Program-made: the position numbers and the translations under genes
The notes under the pieces: model-generated
Seen by the model: only the letters and a program-made list of their open reading frames with translations
The model's database searches: none
What the model was told of the DNA's origin: nothing
Assembly (NCBI GenBank): GCA_030374805.1
Contig: JARGSG010000203.1
Location: forward strand, 558,001 to 622,000
Source: Gracilaria gracilis
Taxonomy: Eukaryota > Rhodophyta > Florideophyceae > Gracilariales > Gracilariaceae
Direction of reading: 5' to 3'
DNA length: 64,000 bases
In this document: one piece after another, positions 1-10,630 of the stretch
Layout: every line of letters starts with the position of its first letter
How positions within the stretch are numbered: the stretch's first letter is position 1

Positions 1-250
1 CAGAAGTGGAACTGATATATATGTGATATATCTTTCGTACTATTTCTTACATTTCCGATAAAAGTCCGATATATTCTGAAATTTGTCATACCAGATCTTC
101 CTCAAAATTATACCCTATATAAATCAGATTTATATCAAGGCCTTTCGTGAGACTCACCCAAATATGATATCTAATTCGACAATATACTAAAAACGTATCT
201 GAATTGTATCATAACCTTACAAATCCTGCTTCAAATCTATCCAACTCATA
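1..250. other. AT-rich flank, no gene seen
   Basis: AT-rich sequence without an open frame that looks like protein. It precedes the Gypsy integrase fragment and may be decayed element DNA, but I see no motif to prove it. Confidence 0.5.
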
Positions 251-1480
251 TCACATGTGTATCTTAGATTTCCAGTAGGCATTCAGGATTTTGTAGATTC
301 CTGCATCCACTGTATTTTGACCACTGGAGGTGAGAAAGTTCCAAGGCCACTTGGTCCGGCGCTGCATGGGTCCAAGCCAAACAACTTTCTCCAGTTTGAC
401 TACATTGAAATTGGACCAAGTCATGTAGGGTCTAAATACACCCTGATGGTCTGAGATGATCACTCCGACTACAAGTGGTTCTTTCCTACCTTACAAACAA
501 CATCGGACAATGCAGCGCTTTCCATCATAGACTGGTGCGCTGCCTTTAATGTTCCGCAGGGCTTGATGTCCGATGGAGCAAGGCACTTCAAGAACGAGAC
601 CATCAGGAAAATTACGAAGTATCTTCGCGTCCCACATCATTTTACGCTCCCCTACACACCATGGAGCAACGGTGCAATGGAACGACTTGGCGAAGAACTC
701 ATCAGAACACTTCGAACGTTGAAGTCCTAATATCAAATGAATTTCAATGAATGGCCCGATCTCATTCCCATCATCCAAGGCATCCTGAACAACCCGCCGT
801 CGGCTCATCGCAGCAACACTGCACCAATCCCATTTTCATGGGTCTAAAACCAACTCCCCCAATCTCTACCTTCCTTCCCACCTCTACTGCAAAGCCTGTT
901 AACATTCACGCAGCACGTTTAGAGCGGTGCACCAACATAGACGCTCTGCAGAAGTTGATGTCGGAGTTGCATTTCTTAGTACACAATGCGCTACAGAACA
1001 ACGGAAAGTAGTAGAGAGAAAGGGCTTCGAAGGGCAAGCTAGCCAATTTCGAGAAAGAAGATTTTGTATTGGTGGCAAGGGATGACTTTACGGCCGGGGA
1101 AAAGCTCGCGTTACGTTGGAGAGGACCCCGCCGAATTGTTAAGGCACTTTCTGACTACGTGTATCAAGTCGAGGAGCTCAGGAAAGGATCGCTTAAGGAC
1201 ATACATGGCTCTCGGTTGAATTTATACCATGACGCATCCTTGAACACTGAAGCCATTTTGTCCCACGTCCTCTCCTCTGAGACGGGCATGCCCTAGGAGG
1301 TTTACTTTAGTTGGTGTAAAGAGAGGAAGGACTACTGGTACATGTTCGCTGGAAAGGTCTTAACAAGGCAGAGGACACCTTGGAGCCTCTCAAACAGATC
1401 TACATGGACGTTCTAGTTTTGTTGCAAAAACTGCTTCGTCCCAAAACCACATCCCTCGATCTGGCTAAAAAAGCAAAAGC
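251..1480 (+). mobile_element. Ty3/Gypsy chromovirus integrase-chromodomain fragment
   Basis: This is the 3' part of a Ty3/Gypsy pol. From left to right one can read the end of the integrase zinc-binding region (a C-x2-C pair near 315-325), the start of the catalytic core (about 390-470), the mid-core block (about 560-620), the block with the third acidic residue (SNGAMERL, about 664-690), a GPY/F-like C-terminal module (about 1055-1250) and a chromodomain-like block with the V-R-W-K-G core (about 1330-1420). It is a fossil with several breaks and no LTR, gag, protease or RT in reach. The chromodomain places it among chromoviruses. It is a different subfamily from the element at 14.3-30.7 kb, judging from its protein style. 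Confidence 0.8.
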
Positions 1481-1766
1481 TGCCCTTGGCCTTTGAATGG
1501 TGAGTCTAGTGTATGAAGGCATCCACTTCGGCTCTGTAGTAGATATAGACATCCACTTCAGCAGCCATAGCGTTACCGAGGATTGCTTCACCACGATCGG
1601 GTGGCATTATCTCCTAGCTGGTGTTTTGTACTAGTTTTGTGAAGCAGAAAACATCAGAAGTGGTGTACTTAAGACCCCACATCTCTGCCTCTTCCGTAAA
1701 ATCAGAGGTATCGAACCTCCACACTCAACACCCCTCTTGGGAATTGCAACCATATAAGCGCATAAG
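1481..1766. other. intergenic, no gene seen
   Basis: No supported coding frame, RNA gene or repeat was seen between the integrase fragment and the next open frames. Confidence 0.5.
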
Positions 1767-2315
1767 TTGGGAAAACGAAAAAAGTCAAAACTGGAGAAAT
1801 TTGGCGAAGAACACAACCTTATCTCAGTTGGGAACAAACATGAGTTGGCCCCGAAGATATTTCATATCTGCTCGGCGTATAACTGGAACCAGGAACGAGC
1901 GCCGCAGCATCAAGAACACAATTACAACGCCACCCATGATACGGTGAGAACACGTATACTTCATCAGCTAGACAAGGCTTTATTCCAAAAACCCAACAAA
2001 GGCTCAGGTGCTAAAACCTCTGGAGTACTTAGTGAGATGAATATCCTTCGTTCTTTATCCCAAGTCTTCCGCTCGGATGTCGGGGAAGATGTGTCCCAAT
2101 CTGGCGAAGAAGTCCACAAACTTTCGGCTTTGGTGCGAAGGGGTCTTGTTCAAGACAGATGCAATCAACGCTTCCTGACCAGTGCTGATGCTATTGCAGC
2201 AATCAAAGTTCGGAATGCATTTCAAATCGCCATCGTGGAGCGTAAGACACATCACGGGGAGCTTATCATGTTGCAAAAGACCTATTGCCTACCAGATACA
2301 TCACAATTGGTGTGA
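1767..2315 (+). pseudogene. unrecognised gene, first block (182 residues)
   Basis: The open frame is basic at its start (MGKRKKSKLEK) and has a protein-like middle, with alternating charged and hydrophobic residues around SQVFRSDVGEDVSQSGEEVHKL. It could be a small helical domain, perhaps winged-helix-like, but this is only an impression. It ends just inside the next block (2285-3001), which reads on in another frame, so the two probably come from one gene. I do not recognise a family. Alternatives are a decayed host gene or an ORF of an unidentified mobile element. The start was taken as the first ATG of the long frame; codons upstream are open and could extend it. Confidence 0.35.
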
Positions 2316-3001
2316 AGCAGGAAGATTTGGATTGGGCTTCCAGTGAGGAATATATGTTTAATGCTCTATCTGTTCCTTCAAGTGTCGAAGAATTTATGAA
2401 ATATGTGCCAGATGACCGACACAGATTTCAACTATTGCATCACGTAACGGTTTATCGGTCCACCCGAGTTTTATACACAGTATCTGGACCACATGGACTG
2501 CTTTATATTGTTGACCTTTGTTTCGATGATAATATGCACACAAGCAAAGCACCTCGTGCGGTAATTTCTACTGTGCTACGCGCTGGTGGTAATGATATTT
2601 TCGATCCTAGCAGTAGACTTCCGAAAGATCTTGAAAGAGATTCCTACTTTCAGAAGCGCGATAGCCGAAAACTGCAAGTGTCTCTCGCACAATCCGCATT
2701 GGAACTAGTTAGGGAGATCTATGAGCCTCTCCCCGAAGCAATGAATATTCGAACTACAGCTGCGGGATGTTGGAATGAAATTGGCAAGACCAGTACCGAT
2801 ACATTTTCAAGACCAGCAAAGGAAAATTTTTGCGCCAGAGTGAAGACATTAGGAGGGATATTGAAAGTCTCGCACCGCCAGTACGCAATTTTGCTCGTCA
2901 ACGCTTTATATTGCGCACGTCTCTTGAGTACTGTGTCCCATTTGTGTGACAAAAATCTTTTACAAATGCCGCACGCATTATGTAGAACTGGATTCTACTA
3001 A
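2285..3001 (+). pseudogene. unrecognised gene, middle block (238 residues)
   Basis: The longest block of the group, with normal amino-acid balance, several hydrophobic strands (VTVYRSTRVLYTVSG, GLLYIVDLCFDD) and helical stretches, which look like a folded globular domain. It carries no motif I can name. It overlaps the previous block by about 30 bases in a different frame and is followed in its own frame, after one stop, by another protein-like stretch (3014 onward). The pattern suggests a single larger gene that has decayed or contains unseen introns. No transposase, RT or nuclease signature was found. Confidence 0.4.
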
Positions 3002-3013
3002 ATTCGGCGCCTC

Positions 3014-3777
3014 ATGTCTAAAGGCAAAAACAAGATGCGGGGCTTTGTTAAAGATACTCTCAAAGAGTATGGGCTCCCACGGCGCACAGGAGATGTGCGC
3101 AATGTCTTGAGCGCAACGATTGGAAGAGCCAGAATTGTGCCAGATGAGGTTCCTCTTGGCCCATCTACTCCACATCTTCGTGTCTCCAGAATACCCACAC
3201 GACGAACGGCAATTGATATTTTTAACTCAGCAAAAGGATGGCAATTGAGTCGTTCTGATGAAATTATTCCGGCCATGTTGGCGTCTTCTGCAGGATCGCG
3301 AAAAAATGGAAAGTCCTGTTGGTTGTTTGTTCCTTCAAGAAGCCAAGAACACAGATCCTCTCAATCAAGATCTCGTGGCCAGCCAAAGACTGTTTGTACA
3401 ACTTGTTATGGGGCATATTTGTGCACGAATCAAAATACAAAAAGAATGCGAATGGAACAATCACATTGTCTCCCAGTACATGCTTTGATTACTTTCACTC
3501 AATGAAGCGACTGAAGAAACTAATCTTTCGAGGTTCACCACATTTAAAGAACATTGAAAAGAAAGCACCGGAAGTTGATGTTGTTTCAAATAACGGAAGT
3601 CTCACTACCAAGACGAATGTGCAGAAGGATTTCATGATTCTGCAGTCTCAAAAAACCACAGTAAGGAAAATAATCGTTAGAAGTTCCGTCCGGAAAGAGA
3701 TGAAAATGATGAAGACGTTCACTATAATATTCGAGCCAGACAAAGAGTCATATCGCAAGACTTTCATATGCGATTGA
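3014..3777 (+). pseudogene. unrecognised gene, last blocks
   Basis: Protein-like sequence continues from the middle block. It starts basic (MSKGKNKMRGFVKDTLKEYGLPRR), passes through a stretch that changes frame near 3300 and again near 3480, and ends in a lysine-rich tail (3500-3777). The density of K and R at both ends would fit a nucleic-acid-binding or nuclear protein, but this is inference. After the stop at about 3777 the sequence becomes non-coding. Confidence 0.3.
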
Positions 3778-4229
3778 GGACCAAAGTGGTGAAAAAGACG
3801 ACTAGTGTAAAGAAGTAGCGTAGCAGTTTAAAGTTGTACGTTGCGTAAAAGAAAGTGCGTAACACATAAAATGATTCTTAGTCTATCCGCTCACTGTACA
3901 ATATGTATCAATACATTTTCTGGTCACATTGAATTGTATGGTTTCACTTTGGAAGAAGGTAAATTCCAATTGGATGCAGGAATTCCTGGAATTTTTGGCC
4001 ATTTTCTTGTCCTGTACTACGTGGAGCATGCTTTACGAAGCAGGTAATCATATACCACTGCATTCTATTAGTCCCTTTGGTTGTGAAGACGTTTCAATTG
4101 AAATGAAAGATGAAACAAAGATGCTTACTATATCAAGGTTTCAGTGCTCTGAAGCAAATGCAAGACCAAGTTACGGTTGCCGAAAAGTTCCTTTTTGAAG
4201 CAATTTAACAGCACTTCCAGGTCTCCTTG
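3778..4229. other. intergenic, no gene seen
   Basis: Only short frames of up to 89 codons without recognisable protein character. Confidence 0.5.
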
Positions 4230-4964
4230 ACAAGGGTTAAAAGATAAGCCTGTTCGGATCATTACATTGCACAAAAAAAACAATACTTTTAGATGGAAGT
4301 TTACTGTTCCGAACAGCTTTGACATTACCGATAACGTTATCGGCGCCCTGATAGAGAGAGATGAAAAAGTTGTGCATCGCTAAAAAAATCTGGAAATTTG
4401 ATTTTGCTTTGCCATTATACCGTCACCGGAAGCTGCCGACAATTGTGGATGTTGGCCGCTGAAGCAGTGCAGGTCTAAAGACACCTTTGTACTACTATAA
4501 TTAATTTTTCGCTCTCAACCCTTTCAAAGTCGTGGAGAGGTTTTATGCATGTTTCTAAAACTTTTGCTCTACTGAAAAAATCGTCACACAGCTCATTTTG
4601 TTTGTCAGGAGCCGAAAGGACAAGTTCCCGCATTTTCCCGGTGGAGATGCCCTTATCGTAGCTTATATAGGGTAAGGAGTGCGCTTTCAATACTTTTTCC
4701 TAAAGGTTTAACTATGCCGCCTACACGGTCACGACAAAGAAATTCAATCAGAGGTTCTATAGCTGAGCAGCATTCAAAACTCAAACGTGTGAGTAAATCA
4801 AACTGTTCTCAATTTGGAAATGGTATCCTATCGGCGCCTCTGCTTTTTCTGTACTTCCCACAAAATTTTTAAACGAACATTGTGAGTTGTTTAGTGCTAT
4901 CGAAAAAGGCAGCGGATAGAACTTTAAAACAATGAGGATGATCGAAACACAGTATAGAACATAG
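4230..4964 (+). repeat. dispersed repeat, copy 1
   Basis: About 735 bp that align, without large gaps, to 40288-41024 at roughly 90 % identity by eye. The best conserved part runs from the CCGATAACGTTATCGG palindrome through the stretch ending at GTACTACT (about 4330-4495). The repeat contains a TATATA motif, an ATG 45 bp downstream and a GTGAGT donor-like site, so it resembles the 5' end of a gene or of an element. It stops where the DIRS-group retrotransposon begins. Confidence 0.8.
4664..4669 (+). promoter_or_regulatory. TATA-like box in repeat copy 1
   Basis: CTTATATAG lies 45 bp upstream of an ATG (4714) that opens MPPTRSRQRNSIRG; a GTGAGT splice-donor-like site follows at 4789. The same three signals at the same spacing occur in copy 2 (TATATA at 40724, ATG at 40774, GTGAGT at 40849). 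Confidence 0.45.
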
Positions 4965-4966
4965 TG

Positions 4967-5204
4967 GCATTTCCAGGACCTGCAGAAGTATATTTATTTA
5001 CCCTGTAGCAAGCGACTAAGCGCAAGATGTTCTGTAGTGCTCGTCGCGCGAGCCGGTCAATAGGTTCACTGGTCTTCCTTCGGTGAAAACCATCGCGCGG
5101 ACAGCTAACTGCATCTGCATAACGAGCTTAGATTGCTACGATCTCAAGTCTCACGTTTAGATTGCTACGATCTCAAAAGTCTAGGATCTCTTGCGTTGCA
5201 ATGT
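4967..5204 (+). repeat. split direct repeat A1
   Basis: Matches A2 (10336-10541) from GCATTTCCAGG through the GTTCTGTAGTGCTCGTCGCGCG block to TACGATCT. A1 additionally holds a tandem duplication of about 29 bp (TTAGATTGCTACGATCTCAA at about 5130 and again at 5158). Confidence 0.8.
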
Positions 5205-5449
5205 TACGATCACATGTGGCCTCGAACCGGGCCATGAAAAACACCAACCTACGAGCTCTATCGCGATCTGCACAGTCGATTCTATATTTTTATCAAAACG
5301 ATTCTTCTACAACGTGCATTGCCAGTCTTCTGCCGTGCGCGAAGAGTCTCTCCAGCCCACGCGTGGCCTCATATTCAGCTTTGCGTTCGCTCTGAAGTCT
5401 ACCATTCTTGACTTCCATATCTGACTGTTTCTTTGTTTTTACAGCCGAG

Positions 5450-6380
5450 GTTTCCTTGGAAGAGAATCCTCTAATTGCGGCATCGATCAGTTCAAGCACG
5501 CAGCGTAAATATGGAACTGCCCTTGCAGCATTCATGGATTCTTCAGTATTCAAAAGCACAGAGCTTCTGACACTCGACCAGCGTTTGTCCATATATGTAC
5601 AGGATCAGTTTGTCCATAACTCACGTCCAGGTAAGAGACAAGAGATGTGTAACCTGCTTTGCATGATACTAATGATGTTCCCATCTCTGCGAAAGAAGCT
5701 ACGACTTTCGCGTAGATGTATTGCGCGTTGAAAACACATCAAACCCTCTCAATCTTCAGCGCCTATCTCACGTCAAATGTGCCTTGCATTTGCGTGGTAT
5801 TTGATGAGCAGCAAAAATACGACAGCAGCTGCCGTGCTTCTGATATTCTTTGGAGCATATCTTCGAGTCTCGGAAGCGCAATAATTGAAATGGGAGCAGG
5901 TGGCACTCCCAGGGGACGTACATCTTTCTTCATATGGTCCCCAAACTGCAGGAATTAACATTGTTGATGCCAAAACATCCAGAAAGACTGTACGCCTACC
6001 GTTTGTTCCCGTAACGGATTCAGCAATAGTGAAGTTCCTGTTTTTATATCGAAGAACAAATCCCCACCAAACCGGTTTTGCACGCTACCTGGGATACCGT
6101 TCATATCATAACTGTATCAAGAAAGCTGCAGCGGCATTCAATCTAACCAACCCAAGGCTAACTCCCACTCCGTCTGCATTGGAAAGGCTACCGAAGATTA
6201 TATTAGAGACTTCTCTGTCCAGCAAATTGCCATCAATGGGCGTAGGAAGTCTCTCTCTTCCTTTCGATAATACCTAGATAAAGGCAAGTCTTGGCTTCTC
6301 AATATGAAAATAACGACCCGTGAACAACTGAAAATTTGGTCTAGTGCCAACAAACTACTTCGATTCCTTCCACATTCCTG
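5450..6380 (+). pseudogene. tyrosine recombinase region of the DIRS-group element
   Basis: Residue patterns typical of the DIRS/Crypton type catalytic domain are visible, best around 5885-6200 (the PGDVHLSSYGPQTAGINIVD stretch, then a run leading to LTNPRLTP). In living relatives this enzyme inserts the circular DNA intermediate. The region is broken. Confidence 0.65.
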
Positions 6381-6579
6381 AAGATTCATCCATGGCGCTC
6401 ATACTGGCTCTTTGCTATGAGAAAAGAAGTTTCAAACGAACCTTTCTCAAAGGTCAATACTATGCTGCGTCATCCGTTGGAATCTAACATTTAAGTCAAG
6501 ACAACCTCCAACTTCCCATCAAGGCACACAATTTAATCCACATCCATTTCCATCCGAATCAATATCGTCTGCATATTAC

Positions 6580-7985
6580 AATGGACAGCACAACTCAAGC
6601 CCTACAGTCCGCTCTCGGTTCGTCCGCTCAGCAAGCACCTCTCTTGCTAGCCGGAACCAATGCTCCACCTACATCTCAGCCAGCGCTTTCGTCCCATCCT
6701 CAGACTACGCCCCCTGGAGCCGTCCCAATCTTAGAAGACTCACCATCGAACAGTTCATCAGCTCTTCACACGTTTGGAAACCTCCACTCCAAAATTCACG
6801 CGTAGTTTCTCACCAGTTTATCGGTAGGCGAGCTTCTCGCAATCTCGCAGAATGCTCCGCAAACTCTGCGCACAAGCTTCGGACCATTTCTTTCTAAGAA
6901 ACAACTTCTTGCCGACATGCTCCGCCTTCGTGATCTCGAACTTGAAGCTCCTGCTCAGCGCGGTCCCACCGATAGCCAGGACCTCAACACTATGATGAAA
7001 ATGTCCCCTCCGGAAGTCATGGGCATGGCACGCGATAACTCTGAACACCTAATGAAGCTAATAAACTCCGCCTGAAAGGAAGACCTAACACTCACCCGCC
7101 GTACAATACCACAAGGTAACCCCATTGAGGCTGCCTCCATTACCATATCCTGGCTTTTTTCTTCTTTGTGGCAACTCAGTGAGACGGCTGCTCAGATAGC
7201 AGTTGCGCCTGTGCCATGTTCACGGTATCTGGCTCCGTCCCACCCCTCTCAAGCTATCGAAGCGCTCTTGTCAGTGCCTGCAATCCCACCAGCTGGCCCA
7301 CCCTCCAACCCTCCGGACTCCAAAGACGAAGACGTATCTCCCCCGCGAAAGAAATCCGAGCCCGTCATTGACCCTAAGACCTTCTCATTTGGCGTCACTA
7401 ATTCCCACCAAAGCCCCCTTTCGCAATAACCGGGAAAGGGTTACAGCTCCACCAGCCTGAAGGTGGAGCAGCTCATCGGGCCAGCAATTCTGTCCCTCCT
7501 TATCTCTCAGGGGACAGACATCCCGAAATTTCTACACCATTATTTTCAGCACTGAAATCTGCCAGCCTCAGGCCAGCCCTTACCCTCTGAGATAGAAGCC
7601 GTAACTCTAGGAAGGATGGTTCACCTGGAAATGCTAGTTCACGACTCTCCAAAGCACGCCCTGCAGCAGAGGCTGTCCCTCGAAGTCGAACGTCACCGAA
7701 TCTATGCCATACTCCGAGTGGAAGAGGACGTCTCCACAGGGTTGCACAACAAAAAGCGAGACGCCCGAGAGGAGGTACTACACATTCTTGAGAAAGTCCC
7801 ACAGGGCACAATAAGAGCTCAAGACCTCGACGAAGTGGTCACCAAGCACATTTCAATGCAGAAGAAGCGACTATCAGCGATCAAGGTAATTCAAGAATCC
7901 AAAGCAAGCCAATGTCATTCAGGAAGGAGGAAACCTCGTCAACAAAAGGCAAACGATCAAGGGCGAAAAGAAAAACGCCCCTGAA
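6580..7985 (+). pseudogene. gag-like Ser/Pro-rich region of the DIRS-group element
   Basis: Low-complexity Ser/Pro/Ala-rich start (MDSTTQALQSALGSS...), then a charged, lysine-rich end. Assigned as gag only by position between recombinase and RT; no zinc knuckle seen. Broken. Confidence 0.45.
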
Positions 7986-7989
7986 GCGA

Positions 7990-9230
7990 GGCACCTACTT
8001 TGTACCTCTCTTCCCTATGCCTCCCTCTGTTGGACCAGACCTTTCACCTCGTGGCATCGCCACTCTTGACGCTCTCTTATATCTCTATCTTGGCCCTGCT
8101 TCGCATCAAATGAGGCAGCCGAATGTACTCACCAAACAACAGCAAGGCGCCATATCTCACGTCAAAGAACGTGTTCTCTTTTACGAAGCAAACTCAGTGG
8201 ATCCCAATTCTTGTGACCCTCTTCCTGACTATGTCTTCCGCAAAGACCCAATGTCTCACATTGTGCAGAACACCCACGGTTTATTCAGAGACCCGTCAAA
8301 AGCTCTTTCTCGTGGCGTATTCGAAAGAATCGTGGCTACGCGAATTGCTCTCCCCCGTTCACGAGAACCCCCCTGCTCTTCAGAGTCAGCCCACTGGATC
8401 TTCAGAATGCCAGACGACGTATGACTTCTTTTAACTGGCTCTGATGTCAACAGCTTCTATCCCAAGCTTCAGATGGCCCTGTTCGGCACCGCGGAAGCTT
8501 CGAAGCTTCCGAAAGTCTTGCCGAAACCTAGAACCAACTGTTCCCGAAAACAGTATCTTAACCTGCTGGAAAGGATGAACAACTCTGGAATGCTAACTTG
8601 GTCCTGTACTTTAGAAAAAGGAGAACAATACCCTCTCAGCTTGCAGATGCGATTCAACTAATACTGTTTTCGGTCATCAAATCTTCCTAGGACGACCACC
8701 TCATCTCCTGGCCCAGGATTCAAAATGAACCTTTTCCCGATCCACCATACGTTTCTCTGCCAGATCTGAGCCTGTTCGAAGCCGTTGTGGCGAACCATCC
8801 TATATCAGTGATCTATTTTGACATCGAAAATATATGTCATAACATGACGTTGCCGACAAACCTCTCTAGACTTCTCCCGCTCCCGTAAGTCAAATGCAAC
8901 GAGCTGGCACAATGTTCCCTTCAGAATGTCTCAGCAAACATTGGAAAGCCATTGGACAACAATGCTGAACTGCGTCCATGTCAAGCATCTATGCCCATGG
9001 GCTTTAAATGTTCCGTCTACGTCAGTCACACCTTCGCCGGAAAATTACTTCAAGAGTCTCTCCAAATCTTTCGCCAATCCAGGCTAGCTCCAAAGCCTCT
9101 CTCCCGACTAATACCCTTCTGCCGCGAAAACTCCCCCTTTCTTCTCACGAAAGAAACACCCTTGTTGCTGCATATCATCGACGATATTTCTATCACCGTA
9201 GCTAGATGGCCTGAAAACTTCCTTCTTCTC
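7990..9230 (+). pseudogene. reverse transcriptase region of the DIRS-group element
   Basis: A stretch beginning GTYFVPLFPMPPS, a thumb/finger-like middle and a fit to the RT active-site strand (HIIDDIS at about 9172-9192) preceded by a SMPMGFKCSVYV block. These are the DIRS-type RT landmarks. Fossil, with several breaks. Confidence 0.6.
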
Positions 9231-9239
9231 TTTTAAAAA

Positions 9240-10120
9240 GTACTCCGCCAGATTTTTACCGCCGCAAAGCTGCCTATCAAAGAAGAAAAGTCTTCGTCGC
9301 CCCACTAAGATATGCTGACGTGCTTGCCGTTCATAGGATGTTCTGGGACTTGGAACGCAACATCATTTTCCCACAACCATCAAAAGCCGAAAAGATTAAT
9401 GCAGTGCTCCAATATCTCTTTTCGGCAGCAGAAGTGCGACCTTTTGAATGGTTGTCAGTTATTGGAGAGCTGATATGGCCTTCGATGCTCAATAGACCTT
9501 TTCTGTCGTGCTTGAATTCAGTTTTTAAACCTTTAATTGGCTCGACCCGGGAAGCCTTTACGATCCCCGCGCAGTGCAGGAAAGAAGTTTCAATTTGTTT
9601 ACGTTGCTCCCCATGGCATCTATTTATCCTTCGCTCCCCGTTTCCGCTAGGATTATCGCAATTTATGCGGCTCCTGTAGCTGGAGCCGTTTTGGTTTCGG
9701 AAGTGTCGCTCGTCCTGGCAGAGAATATTTGGATTCTTTCTCAACGTTCAAAGCCGTCACTGCCAAACGCTGCACATTTTGCCCAGATGTTAACAAGCCT
9801 TTACGTGCGTTTAAGATTGAAAACTTGTTTAGTACACACCTGGGAAAAAGAGGAGCGTATTAACGGCTTGGAAGCAGCCGCAGTCGATCTTGCGCTACAC
9901 TGGGTCATCAATCAAGGATCAGGAAATTGTCGATGCTGCTTCGTCACGGACTCACTTGTAACGCTAGGTGTGCTGACAAAAAAAAGTTCTTTGTCTGTCC
10001 CGATGTTGTTGAGGTGTCGCTGTTTTGCCGCGTTAAGCATTGCATCTAACATTCGCGTCTCTTTCTCACATATTGTCACGGATTTGAATGCCGCGAACAA
10101 GCGTCCAAGGCTAACAATAT
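9240..10120 (+). pseudogene. RNase H region of the DIRS-group element
   Basis: The block around INGLEAAAVDLALHW (about 9858-9905), followed by VTDSLVTLGVLTKK (about 9940-9985), fits the E and D strands of the RNase H domain that follows RT in DIRS elements. Broken. Confidence 0.55.
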
Positions 10121-10186
10121 GAATCACGAATACATTGAAGTGTGGCGAAGAGCGCCATTATGAGTACTCTGCGATGTTTTGGGCAT

Positions 10187-10261
10187 GGGAACAGCTTGTC
10201 TCTAGTGGACACGGCTGGATGCGAAGAGGTATTCTCTTACGCTTTGTTTATATCCCTTATG
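10187..10261 (+). repeat. split direct repeat B1
   Basis: GGGAACAGCTTGTCTCTA through CTCTTACGCTTTG to the TTATG end matches B2 at 10556-10630 with few differences. Confidence 0.8.
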
Positions 10262-10335
10262 GGCATTCGCACTCCCTCACTGTCCAGACATTATATATCT
10301 TACGCTAAAAAGCGTCGTATGGGCGAACAATAATT

Positions 10336-10541
10336 GCATTTCCAGGACACGCAGAAGTATATTTATTTAGCCTGTAGCAAGCTACCAAGCGCAAGATGTT
10401 CTGTAGTGCTCGTCGCGCGGGTCGATCAATATGTTCACTGGTCTGCCTTCGGTAAGAACAATCGCGCAAACAGCTAACCACATTTGCATACCGCGCTGAG
10501 ATTGGTACGATCTGAAAAGCCACCCACCCGCCTTGCAATAT
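10336..10541 (+). repeat. split direct repeat A2
   Basis: Copy of A1 at the right end, placed between B1 and B2 as in Ngaro/PAT-type elements. Confidence 0.8.
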
Positions 10542-10555
10542 TGAGTGGAGACCGC

Positions 10556-10630
10556 GGGAACAGCTTGTCTCTAATGGAGTCGGCTGGATGCGAAGAGTTT
10601 TTCTCTTACGCTTTGTGTATATGTTTTATG
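10556..10630 (+). repeat. split direct repeat B2
   Basis: Second copy of B1; marks the right end of the element. No target duplication is expected for this class and none is seen. Confidence 0.8.

Larger units (their letters stand above)
4967..10630 (+). mobile_element. DIRS-group (tyrosine recombinase) retrotransposon
   Basis: Split direct repeats frame a 5.7-kb unit: A1 at the left; B1, A2 and B2 at the right. This is the arrangement known for Ngaro/PAT-type members of the DIRS order. Inside, on the plus strand, lie a tyrosine-recombinase region (about 5450-6380), a Ser/Pro-rich gag-like region (about 6580-7980), an RT region (about 7990-9230) and an RNase H region (about 9240-10120). There is no integrase and no LTR, as expected for an element that integrates by recombinase. 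The copy is a fossil with many breaks, more than ten by eye. The recombinase lies upstream of RT, an order I know from kinetoplastid VIPER-like elements but not from classic Ngaro. Confidence 0.8.
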
